A stretch of DNA of 64,000 nucleotides from Methyloprofundus sp. (GTDB taxonomy: Bacteria; Pseudomonadota; Gammaproteobacteria; Methylococcales; Methylomonadaceae). The notes under the pieces are model-generated. The model did not search any database, had not been told where the DNA came from, and was given only the letters and a program-made list of their open reading frames with translations. The number at the start of each line of letters is the position of its first letter. Within the stretch, counting starts at the first letter, position 1. This document shows, piece by piece, positions 1-9,140 of this stretch. The stretch spans positions 3,389,630-3,453,629 of the forward strand of contig AP023240.1 of assembly GCA_016592635.1 (NCBI GenBank). The letters run 5' to 3'. The position numbers were made by a program, and so were the translations under genes.

Positions 1-391
1 CAATAACTTTTTGCTGTGCAGGTGCAAGTGTTGAATATGCAGCACTAGCCGCTATCGCTTTATAAGCATTACAAAGCCCCGCATGCTGCCCCATTGCAGT
101 TGAATAAGCACTTAACTTAGGCAAGCAAGCATTATAAGCATCGCGCAACTCGTCATTATTCACCACTGAATTCATATGACTAACAGGCGACCAAGCTTTA
201 TTAATTTGATCCTCAGCTGCATCCAGTGGTGCAATCAGGTTTTCCCAAGTGTAGGTACTATTGTCGGCAAGTAGCTGTTCTACCAATGCCTGTGCAGCAT
301 TTAATAATTGCTCTATAGCGGGCTCTACATGTTCTGGCTTAATTTGTGAAAAGGCAGGTAGTTCGGTGGTACTTAATAAAGGGTTGGTCAT
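1..391 (-). CDS. prlC: Oligopeptidase A (M3 metallopeptidase), N-terminal part
   Basis: Partial gene; the start codon is at 391 and the gene runs off the left edge after about 130 residues. The visible N-terminus (MTNPLL, then LPAFSQIKPEHVEPAIE and W-N-L-I-A-P-L) is characteristic of M3-family oligopeptidase A, a cytoplasmic zinc peptidase that degrades signal peptides and short peptides. The catalytic HExxH motif lies outside the window, so activity cannot be judged. It is on the same strand as the HDOD genes and about 100 bp downstream of them, so it may be co-transcribed or have its own promoter. Family assignment rests on N-terminal similarity only. Confidence 0.85.
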   Translation of the reverse strand, partial: MTNPLLSTTELPAFSQIKPEHVEPAIEQLLNAAQALVEQLLADNSTYTWENLIAPLDAAEDQINKAWSPVSHMNSVVNNDELRDAYNACLPKLSAYSTAMGQHAGLCNAYKAIAASAAYSTLAPAQQKVI

Positions 392-495
392 GAAAATAAA
401 GAATATCAGTTAGGTTAATCAAAAAAGTCATGGTTGTTGGGATCCGCAAACTCACCCCAACCTACGAAATGTGTCTCTTTAGCCTGCTGCAACTT

Positions 496-1857
496 TTATG
501 CAAGAACACTCATTGCATCTTTAATACGCTGATTGGCTTTTTGCAACACATGCAGGGAAAATTCAGGGGTTAGCTTATCATCTTTAAGTTTTGCATAAGC
601 AGGAATTGAGTTGATATATGGCAGTTTATTCGCTTGTTTGGTGCCAAAATAACTGTGTAATTTGGCTAACATCACTATATCCACCAAGCTAACCTCTTCA
701 CCACTATCATAATGCCAATCTTCGGAGTGATGTGGAATTCGCATTAAAGATTCATCAAAGCCCAAAGTATGTAATACCAAGGTACCAATAGGCCCACGCA
801 AGTGAGGAATTGCCGCTTCGAGCTCAGCTATATCCGGATATTCATCAGGAAATTTCTCTGCAAAATGCAGCAAAGGAATAATACCAATATCACTAACCAG
901 ACCTGCCAATAAAGCATCATCCGGATTGATCCCGCCCGTTTCTTCAGCCAAGACAAAACTTAAGCTAGAGACATATAAACTACGTAGCCATAAATTATGC
1001 ATTAGCTCAGAAAGCTTTGGATCTTTACAGGTAAAAAGCTGCTTTAAGCTAATACTCATCACTAAATTACGAGTTGCAGCAAGACCTAAGCGCGTGACTG
1101 CGTCTTGACAATTGGTTATCGGTGCGACTGGCGCATAAAATGGACTATTAACGACTTGAATCAATTTGCTCACAATCGCCGAATCTATTTGAATAATGTC
1201 GACCGCTTCAGGCACCCCAATATCATTATTCATTGCTTTTGTTAATTTATAGGCTATATCTGGCAACGAGGGTAATAGTAAGTTATTTTCTCGATAAGCC
1301 TCAGCAAAACTTTGAAAAAATCGACTATTATTCAATTCCTCAGGCAAGCTTAAATCCATTAATTCAACACAGGAAAGCTCCCCTTTACTTTTCGCCGTCC
1401 AGAGCTTAGTCAAGTCACTCGCCACTGCCAAGATTTTCACCTCACCCTTTGCAATAGCCGTCGCACCAAACAACTTACCACTGTTAATGGGAAAGTGTGC
1501 ACGTAATGACTCAACATTTATTTCATAGCTATGTTGCGCATTGGGTTGTAAAGTAACCTCTCCTTCCATTAAATAATAAATATAATCAGCTGTGTGACCG
1601 TAAATATAAATAACAGCTTGATCAGCATAGGTTAATACCTTATGCCCCAAAAATGCCACTTGGCGTTCTTCTAAGTAACGTATTGGAATAAAATGCTGTA
1701 TCTTTTGATATAGCAACTTATCAACATCCTCAGCAATCGGCGGCGTGCACTCTTGATACTCAATCGCTTCTGGTACTAAGCCAATGGTATTGACGCCTTC
1801 TTTAGTCGAAGCAGCTTCACCGTTATTTGGTGAGAAAATATTTGTAAACCAGTTCAT
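496..1857 (-). CDS. cNMP-like plus HDOD domain signalling protein, copy 1
   Basis: The 453-residue protein has a cyclic-nucleotide-binding-like beta-roll at about residues 65-155 and an HDOD domain at about 190-395 (LPSLPDIA, then a conserved helical core). HDOD proteins are HD-related but usually lack the metal-binding HD pair; they act in signalling or regulation rather than as phosphodiesterases. The start is supported by GAGG upstream of ATG 1857. It is the third gene of a tandem trio (2710-4017, the broken 1868-2580, and this one) transcribed leftwards with a 10-nt gap from the broken copy. Its C-terminal half aligns along its length with the other intact copy, so the trio arose by duplication. 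Ligand and target are unknown. Confidence 0.85.
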   Translation of the reverse strand: MNWFTNIFSPNNGEAASTKEGVNTIGLVPEAIEYQECTPPIAEDVDKLLYQKIQHFIPIRYLEERQVAFLGHKVLTYADQAVIYIYGHTADYIYYLMEGEVTLQPNAQHSYEINVESLRAHFPINSGKLFGATAIAKGEVKILAVASDLTKLWTAKSKGELSCVELMDLSLPEELNNSRFFQSFAEAYRENNLLLPSLPDIAYKLTKAMNNDIGVPEAVDIIQIDSAIVSKLIQVVNSPFYAPVAPITNCQDAVTRLGLAATRNLVMSISLKQLFTCKDPKLSELMHNLWLRSLYVSSLSFVLAEETGGINPDDALLAGLVSDIGIIPLLHFAEKFPDEYPDIAELEAAIPHLRGPIGTLVLHTLGFDESLMRIPHHSEDWHYDSGEEVSLVDIVMLAKLHSYFGTKQANKLPYINSIPAYAKLKDDKLTPEFSLHVLQKANQRIKDAMSVLA

Positions 1858-1867
1858 AAATTACACC

Positions 1868-2580
1868 TCAAAAAAGACTCATTGCCTCAGCAACCTGTTG
1901 CTTGGCATCATGCAATATTAATAGCGACATATCAGGCGTAAGTCCCTTATCACCCAGCTTTTGAAAAGCGGGCAAGTCATGTAAAGCAGGCAAGAATGGC
2001 ATATAATCCGTACCTAACAAACTATGATATTTAGCTAAAATGACCACATCAATCAAGCCAAAGTCAGTACCACTTTCATAAAACCAATTATCAATTAAAT
2101 AGGGGATTTTTACTAAATTTTCAGCAAAACCCCATTGGCTTAAAACACACTGTCCAATATACGCCCCTGAAATTTTAATGCACTGTTCCAATTCTTCGAG
2201 GGAACAGCTTGCCTGCTGATCAGCAAGTCTAATAATGGGTATAAAGCCTTAAAGGTATTAGCAACCACATCATACTGCGCCCCTTCACTGCTTTCACAAT
2301 AAACTTCGCCCGCAACAACATACGCTAAATAGGCTAACGTTTCACTTTCCTTATAGATAACTTCTCCAGCAGCAAACTCTGCAAGCAAAACCTCAACTTG
2401 CCTTAACTCTGCCTCTGCTAACAGCCCAATCGGCTGTAACTTTTGCAAAAAACCAACAGACACTTTCACTTTTTTTGCTTTAAGCTCTCTAGCTGTCGCT
2501 TTCGGCTCATGTGTTTTTTGCTTACTTCCGTGTGTATCCTCCGATTTATGCTTATTAGTAAAAATCTTTTTCCAGAACAC
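1868..2580 (-). pseudogene. Broken cNMP-like/HDOD copy 2 with the HDOD core deleted
   Basis: Between two intact paralogs lies a third copy in two frames. The upstream piece starts at GTG 2580, with GGAG seven bases before it, and encodes the basic N-terminal tail and part of the cNMP-like domain. The downstream piece, in a different frame, encodes only the last third of the protein (...WGFAENLVKIPYL... to ...AKQQVAEAMSLF), matching the C-terminus of both neighbours. About 200 residues covering the HDOD core are missing and the frame changes at about 2230-2250. The N-terminal fragment could still be translated as a protein of about 145 residues, but it could not carry an HDOD domain. Confidence 0.8.
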
Positions 2581-2709
2581 GCTTACTCCCAAAAACCGAC
2601 ACACAAAGTATATAATTTACCTCTGCAGACTACTAGGTGGCTCCTCTTAATAAAGCCAACATATGCAACTCCCTTCCCTCCTACTACAGAGCAAAAAATT
2701 CAACTAACA

Positions 2710-4017
2710 TTACACAAAAGCGCGCAATGCAGCACTTACCTTATCCTTTGCATCATGTAAAATGGTCAACGAATAGATTGGGGATAAGGTTGCATTATCT
2801 AACTTACTTGCTGCAGGAATGGATGAAATCACCGGGTATTCCTTCCTATCTTTCTGCCCTATTTTACTGTGTAGCTCTGCCAAGACGACAATATCTAATA
2901 ATGTAATTTCATCAGACTGGCGCTGATACCAGTCATTTGCATAATATGGAATGTCTATAATTTCTTTTGGGAAATCCCATTTTTGCAAAACACTGCGCCC
3001 AGCGGCTCCCCTAATAAAATACATCGCTTCTTTGAGTTCCACTTCAGTATAAAAATCTTCAGGCAAATTATCGACAAAACTTAAAAAAGGAACGATGCCA
3101 ATATCGACAATCAACCCTGCTAGTAAAGCCTCTTCCGGATCTACTTTTTTGGTTTCTTTCGCTAAGACATAACAAAGGCAGGAAATATAAACACTACGCT
3201 TCCATAATTGCGTCATATAATTATTCAGTAACGGTTTTTCACTTTGAAAAATATGTTTTAAACAGATACTGGTCACCAAACTACGCACCCCAAGCAATCC
3301 AATACGATTAACTGCTTCTAAACATGACTTTGCAGGGTTTAACGAAACATATAAAGGACAATTAGCGACTTGTATTAACTTCCCGGAAACCACAGGGTCT
3401 AACTGAATAATCGCTACCGCTTCTTGAATCCCAATATCTGATTCCATAGCCCTACGTAACTTCAAGGCAGTGTCTGGTAAAGAAGGGATTGCTACTTCAT
3501 CAGCAGCAAAATGCTGCACAAATAATTGTAATAAACGATTATTTTCATATTTAGCTGGAATATTCAAATGCTCAAGTTTCTTTGCCTGATTCATTTTCAT
3601 GATGCTTTGTGAAACTTCCAAAACACTAACTTCAGTATTAGCTACAGCTGTTGTGGTGTGTATTCGCCCCGCAGAAAGAGCAAAGCGAGATTTGGCATCA
3701 TCGGTGTTAATAACATATTTCCGCCCTTGCTCATCCACTAAGCCTATTTCACCACGCAATAAAAAGTAAATACTATCTGCAGGATTACCCACAGCAAACA
3801 AAGTGGTCCCGGCTGCAAATACTTTGGCCTTACTTTCTAAAGCAAATGCCTCAAGAAACTCAGCATCAAGCTGCCTAATTGGAATTAATTTTTTTAACTC
3901 CTGAAGAGTAATGGGCTCCTCAGTAATTGCTTCAGTCTCAGTCTGACTGGAGTTAGTACTTTTTTTCGCGGGTAAGTCATTTTTTTTTGAATTAAAAAGT
4001 TTTTTAAATAAGGCCAT
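2710..4017 (-). CDS. cNMP-like plus HDOD domain signalling protein, copy 3
   Basis: The 435-residue protein has a short basic, Ser/Thr-rich N-terminus, a cNMP-binding-like domain at about 45-150 and an HDOD domain at about 180-380 (IPSLPDTALKLRRAM, ...EEALLAGLIVDIG...). ATG 4017 follows AGAGGGAAAAAGGC, a good ribosome site. It is the first gene of the tandem trio and resembles the 453-residue copy throughout. The HD metal pair is not evident, as is usual for HDOD. The role is probably regulatory (motility, biofilm or second-messenger signalling in other bacteria); nothing here identifies the partner. Confidence 0.85.
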   Translation of the reverse strand: MALFKKLFNSKKNDLPAKKSTNSSQTETEAITEEPITLQELKKLIPIRQLDAEFLEAFALESKAKVFAAGTTLFAVGNPADSIYFLLRGEIGLVDEQGRKYVINTDDAKSRFALSAGRIHTTTAVANTEVSVLEVSQSIMKMNQAKKLEHLNIPAKYENNRLLQLFVQHFAADEVAIPSLPDTALKLRRAMESDIGIQEAVAIIQLDPVVSGKLIQVANCPLYVSLNPAKSCLEAVNRIGLLGVRSLVTSICLKHIFQSEKPLLNNYMTQLWKRSVYISCLCYVLAKETKKVDPEEALLAGLIVDIGIVPFLSFVDNLPEDFYTEVELKEAMYFIRGAAGRSVLQKWDFPKEIIDIPYYANDWYQRQSDEITLLDIVVLAELHSKIGQKDRKEYPVISSIPAASKLDNATLSPIYSLTILHDAKDKVSAALRAFV

Positions 4018-4263
4018 ATGCCTTTTTCCCTCTAAAAATAGTTATCTGCTAAGTATAACGCAAAAAACGCCCAAAAAACTATTGTATTAGCTGTTAGCCA
4101 AACATAGAAAATTGAGTGACATATGAATACTCATGCAAGATTTTTTTTGCACAAGATAACCAAAGTCATTACCCAGAAAATAACCGTACTGCTGAAAAAT
4201 AGTAATCATTATAATCAGCAACATACACAACAAATACGCGAAAAATATTAAGGTATAATAAAG

Positions 4264-4926
4264 CTAAAATATTTTTCCAGCAACAAAAGCCAAGACATCC
4301 AATAAATTAGTTTCTAAATCGACACCCTCTTGCCTGGCCGCTCCCTGCAAAGTACCACCTAAACTATTATCAATATCAGTCTTACGAGGCTTTTTGGCCT
4401 GCTGTTGCTCATGTTCATGCAATAATTGCCCACCCACTCGCTTCCATTCCATTAAGTGCTGCAATTCACCATTATCCAGCCACAGCCCATGGTGACGGCA
4501 ACTATCAATAATAACCCCACTCTTTCTTGCAAAATTAGTACGCCGCATAAACGCCTGACAAATAGGACACTTAATATACTTAACAACCTGCTTTGTTTGA
4601 TAATAATCAGAGTTAATATTATTCAAATATGCGTGATTGATGCTCCCAACTTCAGTGACTGAATAATCCAATAAAGACTCCAATTCACCTAAATCAAAAA
4701 ATAAACCAAAACAGGTTTTACAGCGCTCCACCACTAAAGGCTGCTCCAACTGCAACTGTATGGCTTCTAATGCTATGGCACAATGCGGACAGGTACGCTC
4801 TGAAGCAACACTGTGTGCACTATAGTCATGCTGTCCATGAAAATCCATATCGTTACGCACACCACAATAGCGACAGTGGTTAGAATTTACCTGTAAAGGT
4901 GCCGAACAACTACTACACCTAGCCAT
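4264..4926 (-). CDS. Zinc-ribbon (TFIIB-type) protein
   Basis: The 220-residue protein has at least three CxxC pairs or quartets: CSSC...CRYCG near the N-terminus, CPHC...CKTCFG at about residues 46-73 and CPIC...C at about 120-145. The last two resemble zf-TFIIB domains (C-P-x-C ... F/W-x-D-x-G-E-L). The C-terminus is acidic/basic and of low similarity. The start codon overlaps the stop of the SPFH gene by one base (TAATG), so the pair is translationally coupled and probably works together. A role in membrane or protein quality control is possible but not shown. Confidence 0.75.
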   Translation of the reverse strand: MARCSSCSAPLQVNSNHCRYCGVRNDMDFHGQHDYSAHSVASERTCPHCAIALEAIQLQLEQPLVVERCKTCFGLFFDLGELESLLDYSVTEVGSINHAYLNNINSDYYQTKQVVKYIKCPICQAFMRRTNFARKSGVIIDSCRHHGLWLDNGELQHLMEWKRVGGQLLHEHEQQQAKKPRKTDIDNSLGGTLQGAARQEGVDLETNLLDVLAFVAGKIF

Positions 4927-5939
4927 TACAAAGTATCCAAAATTTCTTTTTTCTTAGCCGCATACTCTGCTTCAGAAATTAATTCTGCTTGAAACATTGT
5001 TTTTAACTGTGCCAATTTTTGCATGGGATCATCACTAACTTGTTGCGTTTGCGTACCAAAACCTGCACTCATGGTATTTGCCATAGATTGCCCCATTCCC
5101 ATGCCCGCTCCTAGCCCCATGCCTAAGCCGGCGCCACCACCTTCATTCCTGGCTGCTTCACGCATCGCTTCAAGTTGTTGCATACTGGCATAGTCCATAC
5201 CCACTGCTTTCGCGGCATGCGCCTCAGCCGTTAAATCTGCAATTCTATTAATACGTTTTAAAGTATCACTATCAAAATTGGTGCCCTCTATCCGAAAATC
5301 AGTAATGGCAAAGCCTAATTTCAAGAATTCTTCTTGCAGAACCTTATCCATGCCCTGAGCAATTTCTTCACGATTAGCATCAATTTCAGCGTAAGAAAAA
5401 CGACTTTCTGCCAAAAAATCTGTTAACGGGTGTAGCAAACGATTTGACATGATTTTTCGAAAATCATCGACATAAAAATCATTTTCACCACCAACAACAT
5501 CAACAAAGAAAGATTTAGCATCGACAATGCGATAACTATAATTACCATAGGCTTGCAAACCGACAGGAAATTTATATTTTGGGTCTTCATACTTAATGGG
5601 CGAGCTAGTCCCCCATTTCTGATCCAGTATTTTGGTTCTTTTAAAAAAATACAGTTGTGCTTTATGCTCACTTTCAAAAAACTGCATAAACTTGGAAACT
5701 GTGGTCCAAAAAGGAATATTATCTGTTTCCAAATTAAGTAAGCACTCTTTTTCCAGTACCGCCTTCACTTTGCCTTGATAAACAAAAATACAACCTTGAC
5801 CAGGCCCAACAATAAGCTTTGAAGCATTTTTTAGTTCATCACCATTACCACGCCATTGCTGAAATAAAACATCCGTACCAGATGATTCCCATTGAATAAC
5901 TGACCGTAACTGCCGTTTAACGCCATCAAAAAGTGCCAT
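4926..5939 (-). CDS. SPFH/band-7 domain protein with C-terminal SHOCT motif
   Basis: From the chosen start the protein has about 337 residues: MALFDGVKRQLRSVIQWE, an SPFH-type domain of the YdjI/virion-core-like group, a Gly/Met-rich linker (GLGMGLGAGMGMG) and a C-terminal short helix pair (DDPMQKLAQLKTMF...ISEAEYAAKKKEIL) typical of SHOCT. The start at 5939 is chosen over an upstream ATG because GGAG lies nine bases before it and the family begins at M-x-L-F-D. These proteins form membrane-associated oligomers. Coupling to the zinc-ribbon gene is a common arrangement for this subfamily. Confidence 0.8.
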   Translation of the reverse strand: MALFDGVKRQLRSVIQWESSGTDVLFQQWRGNGDELKNASKLIVGPGQGCIFVYQGKVKAVLEKECLLNLETDNIPFWTTVSKFMQFFESEHKAQLYFFKRTKILDQKWGTSSPIKYEDPKYKFPVGLQAYGNYSYRIVDAKSFFVDVVGGENDFYVDDFRKIMSNRLLHPLTDFLAESRFSYAEIDANREEIAQGMDKVLQEEFLKLGFAITDFRIEGTNFDSDTLKRINRIADLTAEAHAAKAVGMDYASMQQLEAMREAARNEGGGAGLGMGLGAGMGMGQSMANTMSAGFGTQTQQVSDDPMQKLAQLKTMFQAELISEAEYAAKKKEILDTL

Positions 5940-6081
5940 AACAACTCCATGCAAAATTTATACTGAAATTTATACTGATAATGTTAGTCCAAAAACCATA
6001 AAATATCGCCTTCTAGCACTTTATATTTAAAGCTGAATATTAGCCAGATTAACAGTATTTACAAAAACAAAAGGATTCATC

Positions 6082-6621
6082 ATGACATTGCGAACATTTA
6101 ACAATACCCAACCAAAAATAGGAAATGCTTGCTATATTGATGCCAGCGCGGTAATCATTGGTGATGTAACCATAGCCAAGCATGTCTCAATTTGGCCAAT
6201 GGTTGTTATTCGAGGTGATGTCGCCAGTATAGAAATTGGCGAACAAACTAATATTCAAGATGGTTCTGTTTTGCATGTATCTCATGCAGGAAAATACACC
6301 CCTAAAAGTGCACCACTAAAGATAGGTAAGGGAGTTACTATTGGTCATCGTGCAGTCGTACATGCCTGCACAGTAGGAGATTACTGCTTAGTCGGAATCG
6401 GTGCAATTATTATGGATAATGCAGTTTTAGAAGATTATGTAATGCTAGGCGCAGGAGCTTTGGTACCGCCAGGAAAAACCCTACAAAGTGGTTATCTTTA
6501 TAAAGGCTCTCCAGCAAAACAAGCCCGCCTGCTAACGGATACAGAAAAAGAATTTTTAGAATACTCAGCGCAAAATTATGCACAATTAAAGGATGAGTAT
6601 TTAGCAATGAGCAGCAAATAA
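6082..6621 (+). CDS. Gamma-class carbonic anhydrase family protein (YrdA/PaaY-like)
   Basis: The 179-residue protein has the repeated hexapeptide pattern of a left-handed beta-helix. The presumed zinc histidines are visible in HVSHAG and IGHRAVVHAC. The family includes true carbonic anhydrases and thioesterase-like or orphan members, so the metal site is supported but carbonic anhydrase activity is not proven. AAAGGA precedes ATG 6082. It converges with fdxA, with a hairpin between the stops. Confidence 0.85.
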   Translation: MTLRTFNNTQPKIGNACYIDASAVIIGDVTIAKHVSIWPMVVIRGDVASIEIGEQTNIQDGSVLHVSHAGKYTPKSAPLKIGKGVTIGHRAVVHACTVGDYCLVGIGAIIMDNAVLEDYVMLGAGALVPPGKTLQSGYLYKGSPAKQARLLTDTEKEFLEYSAQNYAQLKDEYLAMSSK

Positions 6622-6630
6622 GCTCCTTTA

Positions 6631-6664
6631 TTGTAGAGCAAGCAAGAGTTTGCCTGCTCTACAA
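6631..6664. terminator. Hairpin between convergent genes, possible bidirectional terminator
   Basis: TTGTAGAGCA (6631-6640) pairs perfectly with TGCTCTACAA (6655-6664), and the stem extends four more pairs past one mismatch. It sits exactly between the stops of the carbonic anhydrase and ferredoxin genes. A T-rich stretch follows only loosely, so termination strength is uncertain. Confidence 0.55.
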
Positions 6665-6673
6665 ACTAAAGTA

Positions 6674-6997
6674 TTATTTTTCTAGCATTGCCAATTTACC
6701 TGGCTTACCATCCCACTCCTCAGCATCTGGTAATGCGTCGACAACATCGGTAATAACAGGCCAGCTTTGTGACAATTCTGCATTAATTTCAATAAATTGC
6801 TCTTGACCTTCCGGTAATTCATCTTCAGAAAAAATTGCTTCGGCAGGGCACTCAGGCTCACACAAAGTACAATCAATACATTCATCAGGATCGATAACCA
6901 AAAAGTTTGGGCCTTCATGAAAACAATCTACAGGGCATACATCAACGCAATCTGTAAATTTACATTTAATGCAATTTTCTGTAACGACAAAAGTCAT
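6674..6997 (-). CDS. fdxA: 7Fe-8S ferredoxin FdxA
   Basis: The 107-residue protein has the two-cluster motif pattern of the Azotobacter FdI/FdxA type: [11 protein letters not shown] for the N-terminal cluster (3Fe-4S plus shared Cys) and [12 protein letters not shown] for the 4Fe-4S cluster, followed by the usual acidic C-terminal extension (WPVI...A-x-x-W-D-G). It is a cytoplasmic low-potential electron carrier. Length and motif spacing match the family, and it is monocistronic. Confidence 0.92.
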   Translation of the reverse strand: MTFVVTENCIKCKFTDCVDVCPVDCFHEGPNFLVIDPDECIDCTLCEPECPAEAIFSEDELPEGQEQFIEINAELSQSWPVITDVVDALPDAEEWDGKPGKLAMLEK

Positions 6998-7259
6998 ACT
7001 AAATACCTAATTTTATATGTTTATTAAAATATATTTGTCATATGTATGCCTTATGCACCCCATAACAAATACTAACTCAAGGATAATTCTGAGTCAGCGA
7101 AATATTGGCTTTTCTTAAAGCCAACTTATTACATAATGGTAACTTTTCCACTCTCACTCATATCTGACCCGCTATTTTATCAGAAACAGCAGCATAAATG
7201 CATCCTATTGTCACTTAGCATTTTCCACAAAATATCCAGTGGATAGTAACAAAACCAGT

Positions 7260-8093
7260 TTATGCTACAGCCAGCTTAACCCCCATGGCAAATAACAATA
7301 AAGCAATAGTCACCCGTAACCAATTATCTGGAATATGTCTACCCACCAAACTTCCCAAATAAATTGCAGGTATACCACCCAGCAGCAAACCAATCAGCAA
7401 ATCAAAATCAACCGCACCAAAGTGCAGATGCCCCATGCCAGCAATAGCAGTTAAGGGCACTGCATGGGCAATATCAGTCCCAACAATGGCAATCGGTTTT
7501 TTATGAGGATACAACAAAAATAAAATAGCTGAGCCAATAGCTCCCGCGCCGACTGAAGAAATAGTCACCAATATTCCTAAAGCAACGCCAGACAACACCG
7601 TGATATGTGGGCGAAATCTTTTTACGAAGGTCACGAAAGCTGATTCACCATGTCGATGGCTGACATAAGACAGCAAGCGACCTTTAATAAGCACGATAAT
7701 CGAAGTCAACACCAGCATAACACTTAAAGTCAGCATCATTAAGCGATCCGAATTGAGACCTGCTGCTTTTAGCTGTTCCAGCAAGAGTACGGTAATGATT
7801 GAGCTTGGCACACTACCCATCCCTAATAAACCGACAATTTTCCAATCAACTGTTTTATGCCGATGATGAAAAAAGACGCCACTGCATTTTGTTAATGCCG
7901 CATATAACAAGTCAGTACCCACAGCAATGGCTGGCGAAATGCCAAAGCCCAGCACTAATATTGGGGTCATTAAAGAACCACCGCCAACACCTGTCAATCC
8001 AATGACAAAGCCAACTAAACTGCCTGCTGCAATATGAATTAACTCAAAAGGAAATGAATCAAATGGAATTGATTCAAAAGAAAAATATTCCAT
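7260..8093 (-). CDS. TauE/SafE-family sulfite/anion exporter
   Basis: The 277-residue membrane protein has about eight hydrophobic helices and the TauE/SafE signature near the N-terminus (GFVIGLTGVGGGSLMTPIL, repeated later as VTISSVGAGAIGSA). The family moves sulfite, sulfonates or related anions across the inner membrane. It is the last gene of a three-gene group with two YeeE-type sulfur-transport proteins; only six bases separate it from the previous stop, so coupling is likely. Direction and substrate are inferred from context. Confidence 0.82.
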   Translation of the reverse strand: MEYFSFESIPFDSFPFELIHIAAGSLVGFVIGLTGVGGGSLMTPILVLGFGISPAIAVGTDLLYAALTKCSGVFFHHRHKTVDWKIVGLLGMGSVPSSIITVLLLEQLKAAGLNSDRLMMLTLSVMLVLTSIIVLIKGRLLSYVSHRHGESAFVTFVKRFRPHITVLSGVALGILVTISSVGAGAIGSAILFLLYPHKKPIAIVGTDIAHAVPLTAIAGMGHLHFGAVDFDLLIGLLLGGIPAIYLGSLVGRHIPDNWLRVTIALLLFAMGVKLAVA

Positions 8094-8099
8094 TGTGAT

Positions 8100-8516
8100 T
8101 TATTTTCTTTGTGCTAACCAACGCTGACTAAAAAAACCTGCATAAATAGCAACAACCATCACTGTACCTTCTACAGAAAACAAACCCAAACTTGCTACAG
8201 CAGGCCCTGGACAATACCCTGACATCCCCCAGCCAATACCAAAAATAGCTGAACCTAAGATTAAAGGTTTATTAATAACCGTTTGTTTAGAAACATGAAA
8301 GCCAGTTTCAAAAATAGGCGTTGGACGCTTCAAAATAAAACGAAAACTAATCATAGAAACAGCTAATGCTCCCATCATGACAAAAGCCAAACTAGGATCC
8401 CAATTACCTGCTACATCCAGAAAATTCAATACTTTATTTGGATCGATCATTTGCGATAAAGCCAAACCCAAGCCAAAAATAACCCCAGCAAGTAAGGCAA
8501 CTAAATTATTTTTCAC
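8100..8516 (-). CDS. YeeE/YedE-type sulfur transport half-protein (DUF6691)
   Basis: The 138-residue protein has about four transmembrane segments and the motif SGYCPGPAVASL, the cysteine signature of one half of the YeeE/YedE thiosulfate-transport family. It starts at GTG 8516, overlapping the stop of the upstream gene (GTGA). It forms a split pair with 8513-8944; the two halves correspond to the N- and C-terminal halves of a full-length YeeE. The probable role is uptake of a reduced sulfur anion. Confidence 0.82.
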   Translation of the reverse strand: MKNNLVALLAGVIFGLGLALSQMIDPNKVLNFLDVAGNWDPSLAFVMMGALAVSMISFRFILKRPTPIFETGFHVSKQTVINKPLILGSAIFGIGWGMSGYCPGPAVASLGLFSVEGTVMVVAIYAGFFSQRWLAQRK

Positions 8517-8944
8517 CCTGTCACTCCCAATAAATGTTTCAAGATAAAGACAGTAACACCACCACTTACCATAAAAGTGATCGTTGCAGTAATGGATCTA
8601 ACTGAAAAATTTGCGATGCCACAAATACCATGCCCACTGGTACAGCCACTTCCCATCCGAGTACCAAACCCCACCAAAAAACCACCAATAATAATAAGTA
8701 ATACTGGGTAGTTTTCACGCAACTGTAAGCTATCATTAGTGATCAGCTGAAAAATAACAGCACCGAGTATCAAGCCTACCAGAAAGATAGCTCGCCACAT
8801 TTCTTCTTTTTTGGGGGCACTAAATACACCGTTCATAATGCCACTAATACCTGCCATACGCCCATTTAATAGCAGTAACAAACTAACACTCAAACCAATC
8901 AATGCTCCACCTAATAAAGCGGATACAGGAGTAAAGTTTTCCAA
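8513..8944 (-). CDS. YeeE/YedE-type sulfur transport half-protein
   Basis: The 143-residue protein has four to five membrane helices and the motif MGSGCTSGHGICG, the conserved cysteine/histidine signature of YeeE. The start appears to be TTG 8944, with GGTGA nearby; no better start is visible. It is first in the YeeE-YeeE-TauE operon. Two half-size YeeE proteins of this kind (PmpA/PmpB-like) are known from sulfur-oxidising bacteria. Confidence 0.82.
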   Translation of the reverse strand: MENFTPVSALLGGALIGLSVSLLLLLNGRMAGISGIMNGVFSAPKKEEMWRAIFLVGLILGAVIFQLITNDSLQLRENYPVLLIIIGGFLVGFGTRMGSGCTSGHGICGIANFSVRSITATITFMVSGGVTVFILKHLLGVTG

Positions 8945-9140
8945 GAATTCACCATTGAGATTAACTTAAAATTGCCTCATTATAAGGGCTAATAGCAAGC
9001 TAGCAAAATTTACCTGACCAAAACCATATTATAAAAATTAGTCTACCCTAATATGACATATGACTTATAAAATAAACAAGCACGTTATAAACTATAGTTA
9101 ATGTATAAAGCCATTCTTTAATCAACACAACCACACCATT

